64,000 nt of DNA from Hymenobacter amundsenii (GTDB lineage Bacteria > Bacteroidota > Bacteroidia > Cytophagales > Hymenobacteraceae). The position numbers were made by a program, and so were the translations under genes. The notes under the pieces were generated by a model. It saw nothing but the letters and a program-made list of their open reading frames with translations. It was not told the DNA's origin and searched no databases. The stretch spans positions 124,001 to 188,000 of the forward strand of contig NZ_NIRR01000001.1 of assembly GCF_002204745.1 (NCBI RefSeq), written 5' to 3'. Numbering within the stretch: the stretch's first letter is position 1; each line of letters begins with the position of its first letter. Of this stretch, positions 25,073-33,978 are shown one piece after another.

Positions 25073-25148
25073 CGCCCGAATTCTGTAAGCAGTAAGTCCG
25101 GCTGCTGGGGCTGCGCGAGTGCTGGGCTGAATCCCGCCCGCCAAAACC

Positions 25149-26552
25149 TTATTTCCGGTACTGATCAATCAGGCGGGCCAAGGCCTGCTGCGATTCGAGC
25201 TCGGGGAAGTAGTCGAACAGCAGGCGGTGCTTGTCGAAATCGAGCACCAACGCATTTTCGAGGCACGCGTAGGCTTCGCGGTAGCGGCCGGCCGCCAGCA
25301 GGTAAGCGCACAGGCGGTAGTGCAACTCGGCTTCAGCCGGACTGATTTCGAGGGCGTTGCGCATCAAATCGATGGCCCCATCGAAGTTGCCCTGCTCGTA
25401 AAGCAGAATGCTCCAGTTCAACCAGCCGTCCTTTACCTCAGGGCCGGTTTCGGTGGCCTTCTCGTAAGCCTCCACTGCTGAGGCCAGATTACCGATCTGG
25501 TATTCGGCAGCCGCCAGCGCCAGCCAATACTCCACGCTTTCATCGTAAAGCGCTACCGCTTTCCGAAAGAAATGAATGGCCTCGAAATACTTTTCCTGGG
25601 CGTTCATGATGATGCCAATACCAAACCAGGCTTCGTCCATGGTGGCATCGAGGTCGATGGCCCGCTGGTAGAAGCGGCGGGCCAGATCCCACTCGGCCAG
25701 CTTTTCGTGGCACTCCCCGATGTTGCACAACGCCTCAGGCGAGGGCGCACCCTCGGGGTGGCTGAGCTCGAACTCGGCAATAGCGGCACGGTAGCGTTCC
25801 AAGCTCACGTAGCAGCTGGCCAGAAACCCGTGGGCGTCGTAGTACTGGGCGTCAATCAGGATGGCGTAGTCGAAGGCGCTGATGGCCTCATCGAACTTAC
25901 CAGCCCGGTAATACGCCTGCCCCAGATTAAACCAAGCCAGGGCCGAGTACGGGTCGTCGTCGGTGAAGCGGCGGAAGAACTCCAGGTTGCTTTCCAGCCG
26001 CTCACTTACCTCCAGGCAGTAAAGCAGCTCCTGCACGGCCACATCGTTGTCGGGGTTGAGGCGCAGGCTTTGCTTATAGTACTTGGCGGCGCTCTTGTAC
26101 TTCTGCCAACTCTGGTAGGCCAGCCCGAGGTTGAAAAAGATGTCGTCGCGGTCCTCTGTGGTTTCCAGTGCCTGCAGGAAAAAGGCCACTGCCTCGGCAA
26201 ACTCGCCCTTCTGGGTGGCGATGATGCCGCGGGTAACGGCCACGTCGGGGTTCGTGGGGTCGAGTTGGGCGACGTCCTCAATCTGCGTGCTGGCAGCGCC
26301 GTATTCGCCCTTCATGGCAAGCACCTGCGAACGGTCAATCAACAGCTCGGTACTAAACGGGTACTGGGCAATAGCAGCCTCGCAGGCCTGTAGGGCGCGG
26401 TCGTACTGGGTATTGGTGGTATAATGGTCGATGATGTCCTCAAAATCGGCCAGATCAAAAAAAACGGGCTCGTTGCGGTCTACCATGTCCTCAAAGCGGC
26501 GCACGGTAGCCAGTACTTCGTCCCGATCTTCAAAATTCTCGTTCATTCTCAT
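25149..26552 (-). CDS. Tetratricopeptide repeat protein
   Basis: The 467-residue product has an acidic N-terminus without a signal peptide, so it is probably cytoplasmic. It has about ten TPR units, for example DIFFNLGLAYQSWQKYKSAAKYYKQSLRLNPDN, SALAWFNLGQAYYRAGKFDEAISAFDYAILIDAQ and WFGIGIIMNAQEKYFEAIHFFRKAVAL, with the TPR pattern of W/L-G-Y-A-F-A-P. It likely scaffolds protein-protein contacts. Two in-frame ATGs (26552 and 26546) are equally plausible starts. Confidence 0.9.
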   Translation of the reverse strand: MRMNENFEDRDEVLATVRRFEDMVDRNEPVFFDLADFEDIIDHYTTNTQYDRALQACEAAIAQYPFSTELLIDRSQVLAMKGEYGAASTQIEDVAQLDPTNPDVAVTRGIIATQKGEFAEAVAFFLQALETTEDRDDIFFNLGLAYQSWQKYKSAAKYYKQSLRLNPDNDVAVQELLYCLEVSERLESNLEFFRRFTDDDPYSALAWFNLGQAYYRAGKFDEAISAFDYAILIDAQYYDAHGFLASCYVSLERYRAAIAEFELSHPEGAPSPEALCNIGECHEKLAEWDLARRFYQRAIDLDATMDEAWFGIGIIMNAQEKYFEAIHFFRKAVALYDESVEYWLALAAAEYQIGNLASAVEAYEKATETGPEVKDGWLNWSILLYEQGNFDGAIDLMRNALEISPAEAELHYRLCAYLLAAGRYREAYACLENALVLDFDKHRLLFDYFPELESQQALARLIDQYRK

Positions 26553-26793
26553 GCGTCAGCTAGCAACATGAATCGGCCAAAAAGGCAGTTTTCATGGGTG
26601 AGCGAAGCCGCTTTCTGATAAGCAACGGCCCCGCCCTGAATATACAACAACCACACCTAAGGTGAAATAGGGATTTCGGTAGCCGATGAGCGGTCTTTCC
26701 TAGGCCTTAACGGCGCAAACAACCCAGCGGTTCAACAGTGCAAACAGCGTACTTCGCGCCGTAAGGGCAGTCGAACCTCAAATCACCGATCCA

Positions 26794-27771
26794 CTATTTC
26801 ACCAACTCCTGGCAGCACCAGCGGATGGTTTCCGGCAAAGGTCGGAACTCGCGCTGCAATTCGCGCCGGATTTTATCGGCTTGGTACTCGAAGGGCCGGC
26901 GGCCGGCACGGGCCGTATCGCGGGTGATGAGCGGGCGGGCCCCGGTGAGCAGCGACCGGGCATGTTCGAGCCGCCAGATGGTTTCGGCCGCCCAGTTGGG
27001 CACAGCCACCGCGGGCGGGCGCTTGCCGAACTCAGCGGCCATCAGGCCTAGTACCTCACCCAGCGGCCGGCTTTCCGCGTTCAGCACGTACCGCTCCCCG
27101 CTACGAGTGGTGTCGAGCACCAGGCTGGCCAGCATCTCGGCCACGTCGCGCACATCTACGAGGTTGATGGTGGAGGATGTATAGAAACGATGTTCGTCGT
27201 AGGCGTAGCGGAAAAGGCGGGTGCTGCTCCGGCTCCAATCAGCGGGGCCCAGCACCACCGAGGGGTTCACCATCACGGCCTTTAGGCCCTCCGACACGCC
27301 CCGCCACACCTCCAGTTCGGCTAAGTATTTCGACGTAGCGTAGGCACTGTGTTCGGCCCCCAGGTCCCACTGGGCCTTTTCGTCGATGAGCAACGGACCT
27401 GCGCCCGGCGTTTCGGCCGCTTTGCCCCCACCCAGTGCCGCCACCGACGATACAAACCCCAACCGGATACCGGGCCGCTCCAGGCAGGCGTCTACCACAT
27501 TAGCCGTGCCCTCCACATTCACCCGCAACAGTTCTTCTTCGTCCTGCGGAGCGTAGGAAACCAATCCGGCGCAGTGAAACACATGGGTTACGCCGTCTAA
27601 GGCGGCCCGCAACCCCAGCCCGTCGCGCACGTCGCCCGGCACCCATTCCACCCTAGCTACTGTGGGTACTTGTTCGCCGCGGTAGATAGCCCGTACTGGT
27701 AACCCGCGTTGTTCTAGCTCCGCCAGCAAGAAGCTACCCACCAAACCACTACCACCGGTTACGAGAATCAT
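26794..27771 (-). CDS. NAD-dependent epimerase/SDR-family reductase
   Basis: The 325-residue product is an extended SDR: the NAD(P)-binding TGGSGLVGS is at the N-terminus, VFHCAGLVSYAP follows, and the YxxxK catalytic pair is in SAYATSKYLAEL. The C-terminal domain (substrate) resembles dihydroflavonol-4-reductase/3-beta-HSD-like epimerases (VMVNPSVVLGPADW; TINLVDVRDVAEMLAS). ATG 27771 sits immediately before the nucleotide-binding strand. The substrate is unknown; it lies next to the polysaccharide-control operon, so a sugar nucleotide is possible. Confidence 0.85.
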   Translation of the reverse strand: MILVTGGSGLVGSFLLAELEQRGLPVRAIYRGEQVPTVARVEWVPGDVRDGLGLRAALDGVTHVFHCAGLVSYAPQDEEELLRVNVEGTANVVDACLERPGIRLGFVSSVAALGGGKAAETPGAGPLLIDEKAQWDLGAEHSAYATSKYLAELEVWRGVSEGLKAVMVNPSVVLGPADWSRSSTRLFRYAYDEHRFYTSSTINLVDVRDVAEMLASLVLDTTRSGERYVLNAESRPLGEVLGLMAAEFGKRPPAVAVPNWAAETIWRLEHARSLLTGARPLITRDTARAGRRPFEYQADKIRRELQREFRPLPETIRWCCQELVK

Positions 27772-27858
27772 ATCGTTAGTTATCACTTATCAGCTACCGA
27801 TCGGCAACTGATTTTCCTGCGAGAACAGCCTATCAACCGGCAAGTGTGTAGTGGCAAC

Positions 27859-28620
27859 TCACAGTGTATTATTTAGTAATGGTAAAGCCAGCGCCTTAAC
27901 CAAGTAGGGACTGACCAGTACTTTCGTGCGGAGCGTATCGAGGTGTTTGAGATGGTGGGTGTCGGTGCCGAGCAAATCTACCAAACCCTCATCGATGAGC
28001 TTTTCGGCCACCCGCTTCGCGCCGGCTGAGTAGTAGCCAGTTAGTGAATTCAGGTTCACTTGCAGCAATACGCCCTGCTCCCGAATCCGGGCCAGCTCCT
28101 CAAAACGGCCATAGAGGTAGGTATAGCGTTCGGGGTGGGCCAGTACTGGCCGGTAGCCAGCTGCCAGCAGGTTGAAAACCGTTTCGTTGAAGTTGAAAGG
28201 CTCATTGATATAAGACGTTTCGAAGAGTACCAGTCGCTGCTCTCCCCCAAACGTCAGCAGCGGCTCGTTCTCCTCCAGCCGCCGCCCGAAACTTTCATCG
28301 AGGTAGTACTCGGCCGCGCAGTCAAGCTCGATGCCTGTTATACCCGCTTCTGCTGCTGCCTTGCGTAGGGCCGCCAACGCCCCCGCTATGCTTTCGGGTG
28401 TATTGCGGTAGAAGTCGCCCATCACGTGGGGCGTCATAATCAGCTTGCGGTAACCCAAAGCCTGCAACTGGCGCAGCATCTCTACCGACTGCTCTATTGT
28501 CTCGGCCCCGTCGTCGAGGCCTGGCAGCAAGTGCGAGTGCATATCGGTACCCAGCGCCGCAAACCCCAGCGAATTGGCAGAGGGAATATTTGAGCCAAAG
28601 AGCTTGCTGAAAAACGACAT
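27859..28620 (-). CDS. CpsB/YwqE-like PHP-family tyrosine-protein phosphatase
   Basis: The 253-residue product has the PHP/CpsB metal-binding motifs DMHSHLLPGLDDGA (about residue 27), MTPHVMGDF, HPERYTYL and TDTHHLKHLD. In Gram-positive and some Bacteroidota systems this family dephosphorylates the tyrosine autokinase of exopolysaccharide synthesis. It is the last gene of a minus-strand operon behind the autokinase (14 nt apart), which fits this role; histidinol-phosphatase activity is less likely. Confidence 0.9.
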   Translation of the reverse strand: MSFFSKLFGSNIPSANSLGFAALGTDMHSHLLPGLDDGAETIEQSVEMLRQLQALGYRKLIMTPHVMGDFYRNTPESIAGALAALRKAAAEAGITGIELDCAAEYYLDESFGRRLEENEPLLTFGGEQRLVLFETSYINEPFNFNETVFNLLAAGYRPVLAHPERYTYLYGRFEELARIREQGVLLQVNLNSLTGYYSAGAKRVAEKLIDEGLVDLLGTDTHHLKHLDTLRTKVLVSPYLVKALALPLLNNTL

Positions 28621-28634
28621 GCCGGGGTTTACTG

Positions 28635-31091
28635 TTAGGAAACCCGCTTGCGCAGCCGGCTCAACAGGCCTCCTTCGGGCTTCTGTTCTTCGTCATAGTA
28701 ACCCTGCCCGTAGCCATACCCGTAGCCATACCCGTACCCATACCCATACCCGCCAGTGGTTTTGGCGTCGTTCAGGATGGTGGTGAGCTTGGTAAAGCCG
28801 TTGGTACGCATGAGCTTGTTGATGTTCTTAAGAAACGTCTTCTTGGAGTAGTTAGCCCGAACGATATAAATCGGAACATCGGCCTTACGCATAATCAGAA
28901 TCCCGTCCGTCACCAGCCCAACAGGCGGCGTGTCGATAATAATGACATCATAATACTGATGTAATTCTGCGATAAGGATATCAAAATTAGGTGTCAAAAT
29001 CAGCTCCGACGGGTTAGGTGGCGTAGGCCCGGCCGAGATGAAATCCAAGGTTGGAAGACTTGTATGTTGCAAACACTCCTGCCAAGTATGTTTCTCAATT
29101 AAGATTGTGCTAATACCTTTCGTGTTGTCGGCATCGAAAGCCAAGTTCACTTTGGGCTTGCGCATATCCAGGTCTAGAATCACTACCTTCTGATCAGAGG
29201 CAGCGATAATACCCGCCAGGTTAACGGCCACAAAGGTTTTACCCTCACCACTAATCGTAGAAGTAATAGAGATGAGTCGCTTCTTTTTAGAAGTAGCCAT
29301 AAACTCCAGGTTAGTCCGAATGGAACGAATTGCCTCCGATAGCGCCGACTTTGGATTTCGGTCGACCACCAGCTTCGAAACGGCCATCTTTTCCTTGTCG
29401 TAAGTCGGAATCACGCCCAATACGGACGCGTGGGTGTTACGCTCCAACTCCCGGATATTGGTTACGGTGTTGTGCAGCAAGTAGCGCACAGCTACCAATC
29501 CCAACCCTAACAGGATGCCTGCCGCCAACCCGATGGCATAAACGATGAGCTTAACGGGTGAAATGGGTACGGCCGGACTTGCAGGCGACAGAATCTGAAA
29601 GTCGGCTGTAGCGCCAGCCATCGAAATACCGAACTCCATCTGCTTATCCATCATCAGTAAATTATATTTCTCGTACAGCTCCAAGGGCCGCTGCAGGCGA
29701 GCCTGCTCAGTATATTTATCGGGTAGCTGTTGCAGCTTCGTATCAAGCTCCGCCCGCTTGCCGCTGAGCTTGGCTATCTGCTCTTGGATTAGCTGCTGGT
29801 TTTTGCGCAGCAGTTGCCGCACTATCTTCTTGAGGTCAGCGATGTTCTGTTCTTTGGTTTGCATAGCCAGCGTAGCGCCCGGCTGATACGAAAGTAATGC
29901 CCGCTTTAGGTCTAGCTGTGCATCACTAAGCTCCGTAATCCGCTGCACCAGCTGCCCATCCTTTACTTCGGCAAGTGCCGGAATACTCTGCATTACATCA
30001 CCGTCGGGCCGGACAGTCAGACGGTCCTGCTCAACTAGCCGGGCCACATCGTTCATCATATCGGCCTGTTGCTGAAGCTTGGTCCGCTCCTCTTCCAGCT
30101 CCATCAACAGGCCGGTTATCTGCCCCACATCACCTTTCACATCGTAAGAACCCGTACGTTTAACAAAAGACTGCATAGCCTCTTCGGCTTGATTGAGCTT
30201 TTGATTATTGTCACCAAGCTGATCGTTGATGTAGCCCATGGCCCGAGTAGCTTGCTCCTGCTTGCGGACTAGCTTCTCGACCAAGTATACCGAGTCGATA
30301 CCGTTAACGATGGCCTGTGCTTTAGCTGGATTGTGGTCGGTAAACGAGATGCTGATGGTGTTGGCATCTAAGTTGACGATATCCACCAATAGGTTGGTGT
30401 CAAAGTATTCATTAAGCGCTGAGTTGCTGTTAATGCGAAACGAATACTGCTCCTCCAGCACCGACTCGTTATAGTTAGCTGCTTTGCTGATCACGAGCCG
30501 AAATCCAGCGGCCGTGAAGGGTTCATCGAATCGGTATTCCTGCTCACCGCCGCCCAGTCCATCAGGTAAGATGAGCTGAAAAGTAGTGGCGGAAAGAAGA
30601 TTAATACCTATTTTCAGATCGAAGACGGCGTTGTTGATTGGCTTATATTTGACTATAAAAGGCGAGGAGGCGTATAGCTCAGACTCCAGAACGGTGCCCT
30701 GGACGTAATAATTTACGTCCAGATCAAGCGAATCTTTCAAACGCTGATAGATAATATCGGATTTAATAACTTCTATCTCACCCGACAAACTGTTCAGATT
30801 CTTCTTCTGATCAATAGCTCCGCCCAAAGCGCCTAACCCAAGCACACCAGCTTCTGACTTTTCGTCGATTTTGAGCGCAGACGTTGATTTATAGAGTGGT
30901 GGTGTATAGCGTAAAAACAGCCAAGAGGCTGTCAGGCCCAAAGCAATGAGAAGCACCATCCAAGGCAGACTTTTGCGCACCACCATGAGCAGGGTAGTTA
31001 AATCCAGCCCACCGCCATCATCTTCTTCCACCTCCTCGCCGCCAGCATTGCGGATAAGTTCTTCCAGTTCCGCGTCTTCCTTAGTTGCCAT
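28635..31091 (-). CDS. Wzc-like polysaccharide co-polymerase and tyrosine autokinase with Tyr-Gly tail
   Basis: The 818-residue product has an acidic N-terminus (DAELEELIRNAGGEEVEEDDGG) before the first membrane segment near residue 40, a Wzz chain-length domain, long coiled coils (residues about 270-480) and a second membrane segment near residue 515. A cytoplasmic kinase follows, with Walker A SGEGKTF (about residues 612-618), Walker A' VVILDLDMRKPK and Walker B VIIIDTPPVG. The C-terminus has GGYGYGYGYGYGYGYGQGYY (about residues 780-799), a Tyr cluster for autophosphorylation coded by a hexamer repeat. It lies between the Wza-like exporter and the phosphatase. Confidence 0.93.
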   Translation of the reverse strand: MATKEDAELEELIRNAGGEEVEEDDGGGLDLTTLLMVVRKSLPWMVLLIALGLTASWLFLRYTPPLYKSTSALKIDEKSEAGVLGLGALGGAIDQKKNLNSLSGEIEVIKSDIIYQRLKDSLDLDVNYYVQGTVLESELYASSPFIVKYKPINNAVFDLKIGINLLSATTFQLILPDGLGGGEQEYRFDEPFTAAGFRLVISKAANYNESVLEEQYSFRINSNSALNEYFDTNLLVDIVNLDANTISISFTDHNPAKAQAIVNGIDSVYLVEKLVRKQEQATRAMGYINDQLGDNNQKLNQAEEAMQSFVKRTGSYDVKGDVGQITGLLMELEEERTKLQQQADMMNDVARLVEQDRLTVRPDGDVMQSIPALAEVKDGQLVQRITELSDAQLDLKRALLSYQPGATLAMQTKEQNIADLKKIVRQLLRKNQQLIQEQIAKLSGKRAELDTKLQQLPDKYTEQARLQRPLELYEKYNLLMMDKQMEFGISMAGATADFQILSPASPAVPISPVKLIVYAIGLAAGILLGLGLVAVRYLLHNTVTNIRELERNTHASVLGVIPTYDKEKMAVSKLVVDRNPKSALSEAIRSIRTNLEFMATSKKKRLISITSTISGEGKTFVAVNLAGIIAASDQKVVILDLDMRKPKVNLAFDADNTKGISTILIEKHTWQECLQHTSLPTLDFISAGPTPPNPSELILTPNFDILIAELHQYYDVIIIDTPPVGLVTDGILIMRKADVPIYIVRANYSKKTFLKNINKLMRTNGFTKLTTILNDAKTTGGYGYGYGYGYGYGYGQGYYDEEQKPEGGLLSRLRKRVS

Positions 31092-31140
31092 TCGGGTAAT
31101 TGGTCAGGAGGGAATATCTTATTTCAGCGCTTTTCACTGG

Positions 31141-32097
31141 TTATTTGCCCAGTTGCGAAATAATATAAATGGTACTTACAAGAGCCGATATGCTACCAAT
31201 GAGTGCAAATAGCGGTGTAGCATCCTGTAGCCCTTCATAGAAAGGGCGTCGGATGGGCTCAACATATATAATGTCGTTGGGTTCCACTTGTAGGTTAGCC
31301 CGGCGCATGCCATCAATAGTCGTCAGATCGATGAGTTGCACCTGCGGATTCTTTAAATCTCCCCGAATCAGACGGATATTATCGGCCCGACCAGCCCGGC
31401 CCGAGCCACTTGTTCCCACAAATGCTCCTTCGATACCACCAGCAATGGCTAGCACCTCCAGCAGGTTCATGTTGTCGTTGGTGATAGTAATGACTTGCCC
31501 CGAGCCACCTGAAGTGGCTCCTAGTACCACCAGACGGTTGTTGGTAACGCGGGTTGTAACGTACACTTCCTTATAGAACTGGGTATATTTGGTCTGTAGC
31601 AGGCTGTCGGCCTGCAATAGCGTCAGGCCGGCCAAGCGCTGGTATTCTACCAGTGGCAACCGTACGATACCATCGTGCTGGACCAGAAACGTGTTGTAGC
31701 CCTGCTGGTTTTGCTGCTGGCCTTGCTGGCCCTGCTGCTGGCGCCCACCGGTGCTGCCCGAGCGGCCAATACTGCTTCCACCGCCACTAATGCCGCCGCT
31801 TTGTATACCGCCATTCGGCATGCCAATCATCAACTCGCCATTGGGGTCGATAATCCGTTCGCCGTTGTTGGTGTACACCCGCACTTCGAGGTAGTCGTTA
31901 GGCTGGATGATGTAGTTACGTTCGGCCCGGTTTACGACGTCGCGCAATCGGGCTGTGTCCATGCGGCCGGCTCCGTCGGTGCGGAAAAGAATGTTCTGCT
32001 GATGGACGCGAGCTGTGGCGCAGGAGCCTAATACGAGGGCGGCGGGGGCGACCAGCAGCCAGAAGTACAGGAAGCGGCGGAGGATCAATTTAGGCAT
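31141..32097 (-). CDS. Wza-like polysaccharide export lipoprotein
   Basis: The 318-residue product has a lipoprotein signal (LVLGSCATA) and a polysaccharide-export (Poly_export) domain (RNYIIQPNDYLEVRVYTNNGE; VQHDGIVRLPLVEYQRLAGLTLLQADSLLQTKY; RVTNNRLVVLGA), then SLBB-like features and a C-terminal membrane helix. A low-complexity insertion of Gly/Ser/Gln (about residues 94-130) lies within the export domain. It is first of three genes in the export operon (50 nt before the autokinase). It would form the outer-membrane channel. Confidence 0.88.
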   Translation of the reverse strand: MPKLILRRFLYFWLLVAPAALVLGSCATARVHQQNILFRTDGAGRMDTARLRDVVNRAERNYIIQPNDYLEVRVYTNNGERIIDPNGELMIGMPNGGIQSGGISGGGSSIGRSGSTGGRQQQGQQGQQQNQQGYNTFLVQHDGIVRLPLVEYQRLAGLTLLQADSLLQTKYTQFYKEVYVTTRVTNNRLVVLGATSGGSGQVITITNDNMNLLEVLAIAGGIEGAFVGTSGSGRAGRADNIRLIRGDLKNPQVQLIDLTTIDGMRRANLQVEPNDIIYVEPIRRPFYEGLQDATPLFALIGSISALVSTIYIISQLGK

Positions 32098-32266
32098 GCA
32101 AACCGACTCAGGCCGGATTCAAGTGAAAAATCAAGGGCAAAAACGTACCGGGTCAACCAAACGGTATTTGCCTAAAAACCATCAAAGAAACCGAATAAAC
32201 CGGCTGTATCAAAATAGATTCCCTGCCAGGCCGAATCAGATGCTGGCGAGTGCGCTCGTAAAATCG

Positions 32267-32274
32267 TACTTTCG
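32267..32274 (+). promoter_or_regulatory. Putative -7 box of the acyl-CoA dehydrogenase gene
   Basis: TACTTTCG is one base off TAnnTTTG, about 80 nt before ATG 32353. No clear TTG at the -33 distance. Confidence 0.35.
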
Positions 32275-32352
32275 CGAACCCAAAGTCGGCGGCCAATGGT
32301 TGTATTTGTGCCAACTGACCTTATCACCCCACTCAATCCCACCCCCACCTGT

Positions 32353-33492
32353 ATGGAACTGGTAGCTACCGAGAATCAAACGATGATTGCCCAAATGGTG
32401 CGCGACTTTGGCGCCCAGCACATCAAGCCCCGCATGATGGAGTGGGACGAGTCGCAGGAATTTCCGAAGGAGGTATTTCATAAGCTCGGCGAACTGGGCC
32501 TGATGGGCGTGCTCGTGCCCCAGGAGTATGGCGGGGCCGGTTTTGGCTACGTGGAGTACGTGACAGCCATTGCTGAGCTGTCTAAGATTGACGGCAGCAT
32601 TGGCCTGAGCATGGCTGCTCACAACTCGCTCTGCACCGGCCACATTTTGCAGCATGCCTCTGAGGAGCAGAAGCACAAATACTTGCCCAAGCTGGCTTCC
32701 GGCGAGTGGATCGGGGCTTGGGGTCTCACCGAGCCCAACACTGGTTCCGATGCCGGCAACATGCGCACCGTGGCCATCGAAGACGGTGACCATTACGTGC
32801 TCAATGGCGCGAAAAACTTTATTACCCACGGCAAATCCGGCAATGTGGCCGTGGTAATTGCCCGTACCGGCGAAGTCGGCGATTCGCGGGGCATGACGGC
32901 CTTTATTGTGGAGCGCGATACGCCTGGCTTCGCGGCCGGCCGCAAGGAAGACAAGCTCGGGATGCGGGCCTCAGAAACCACGGAGCTGATTTTCACTGAC
33001 TGCCGGGTACCTAAGGAAAACGTGATTGGCAAAATCGGTGACGGTTTTGTGCAGGCGTTGAAGGTGCTCGACGGCGGCCGTATCAGCATCGCGGCCCTGA
33101 GCCTGGGTATTGCGCAGGGTGCCTACGAGGCGGCGTTGCAGTACTCCAAGGAGCGTTATCAGTTCAACCAGCCTATTAGCAACTTCCAGGGCATCAGCTT
33201 CAAACTGGCCGATATGGCCACCGAAATTGAAGCTGCTTCGCTGCTCACCTATCGCGCCGCCGACATGAAGGACCGCGGCCTGAATGTGAATCTGGAATCG
33301 GCCATGGCTAAACTCTATGCCTCCGAAGTGTGCGTGCGCGTGGCCAACGAAGGCGTTCAGATTTTTGGCGGCTACGGCTATACCAAAGACTACCCAGCCG
33401 AGAAGTATTACCGTGATGCTAAGCTCTGCACTATTGGCGAAGGCACGTCCGAAATTCAGAAGCTGGTTATTGCCCGGGCCATTTTAAAGTAA
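32353..33492 (+). CDS. Acyl-CoA dehydrogenase
   Basis: The 379-residue product matches short-chain acyl-CoA dehydrogenases in length (about 380). It has the substrate/FAD signature [21 protein letters not shown] and [17 protein letters not shown], and the C-terminal FAD-adenine and catalytic Glu segment [37 protein letters not shown], with Glu in GEGTSE. It oxidises acyl-CoA to trans-2-enoyl-CoA with an ETF acceptor. Start ATG 32353 gives the family's length; an earlier in-frame start at 32296 is promoter sequence. It is divergent from the polysaccharide export operon. Confidence 0.95.
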   Translation: MELVATENQTMIAQMVRDFGAQHIKPRMMEWDESQEFPKEVFHKLGELGLMGVLVPQEYGGAGFGYVEYVTAIAELSKIDGSIGLSMAAHNSLCTGHILQHASEEQKHKYLPKLASGEWIGAWGLTEPNTGSDAGNMRTVAIEDGDHYVLNGAKNFITHGKSGNVAVVIARTGEVGDSRGMTAFIVERDTPGFAAGRKEDKLGMRASETTELIFTDCRVPKENVIGKIGDGFVQALKVLDGGRISIAALSLGIAQGAYEAALQYSKERYQFNQPISNFQGISFKLADMATEIEAASLLTYRAADMKDRGLNVNLESAMAKLYASEVCVRVANEGVQIFGGYGYTKDYPAEKYYRDAKLCTIGEGTSEIQKLVIARAILK

Positions 33493-33549
33493 AAACGATT
33501 TCGAAGGAACGGTGTCGTGCTCAGCACTATGCCGTTTTGCTTCCAAGGC

Positions 33550-33581
33550 TTGCAAATTGCAGAAAGATGTTACTATCTTTG
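33550..33581 (+). promoter_or_regulatory. rpsU promoter
   Basis: TTG at 33550-33552, 21 nt, then TATCTTTG at 33574-33581, a good Bacteroidota promoter, with about 40 nt to ATG 33622. Confidence 0.65.
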
Positions 33582-33621
33582 CGGCCCTTCGTAAGATTGA
33601 TTTTCCAAGTTCACTGCTGAT

Positions 33622-33822
33622 ATGATCATCGTCCAAATCAAAGAAAACGAGTCGGTTGACCGTGCGCTCAAGCGCTTCAAGAAGAAATTCGAGCGCACTG
33701 GCGTTCTGAAAGAGCTGCGTCGTCGCACCTTTTTCCAGAAGCCGTCCATCACCCAGCGCAAGCTGAAGCAGAAAGCCATTTACAAGCTTTCTACTTACGG
33801 CCCCGACGCGGACCCCAAGTAG
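33622..33822 (+). CDS. rpsU: 30S ribosomal protein S21
   Basis: The 66-residue basic protein MIIVQIKENESVDRALKRFKKKFERTGVL... ending RKLKQKAIYKLS is S21. It joins the small subunit near the anti-Shine-Dalgarno region. Bacteroidota often carry the order rpsU, xer recombinase, hpf, which is kept here. A strong terminator follows at 33856-33902. Confidence 0.97.
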   Translation: MIIVQIKENESVDRALKRFKKKFERTGVLKELRRRTFFQKPSITQRKLKQKAIYKLSTYGPDADPK

Positions 33823-33855
33823 GTCGGAGTCTGTGGCTTAGCCACTCTCCGAACG

Positions 33856-33902
33856 AAAAGCCCGGCTGATTTACTCTCAGGAGTGAATCAGCCGGGCTTT
33901 TT
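33856..33902 (+). terminator. Terminator of rpsU
   Basis: AAAAGCCCGGCTGATT (from 33856) pairs with AATCAGCCGGGCTTTT, giving a GC-rich stem of about 20 bp with a T-tract after it. It separates rpsU from the recombinase gene. Confidence 0.85.
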
Positions 33903-33946
33903 GCGTTGAGGCAGGGCGGTTTTTTTCTTGGGTCGAATTACCTATC

Positions 33947-33975
33947 TTGGGTATCCGGCCTTGCCTGTAGCTTTG
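33947..33975 (+). promoter_or_regulatory. Promoter overlapping the start of the xer gene (leaderless)
   Basis: TTG at 33947-33949, 18 nt, and TAGCTTTG at 33968-33975, directly before ATG 33979. The predicted start of transcription lies at or within a few bases of the ATG, so the mRNA would be leaderless. Confidence 0.5.
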
Positions 33976-33978
33976 CGT

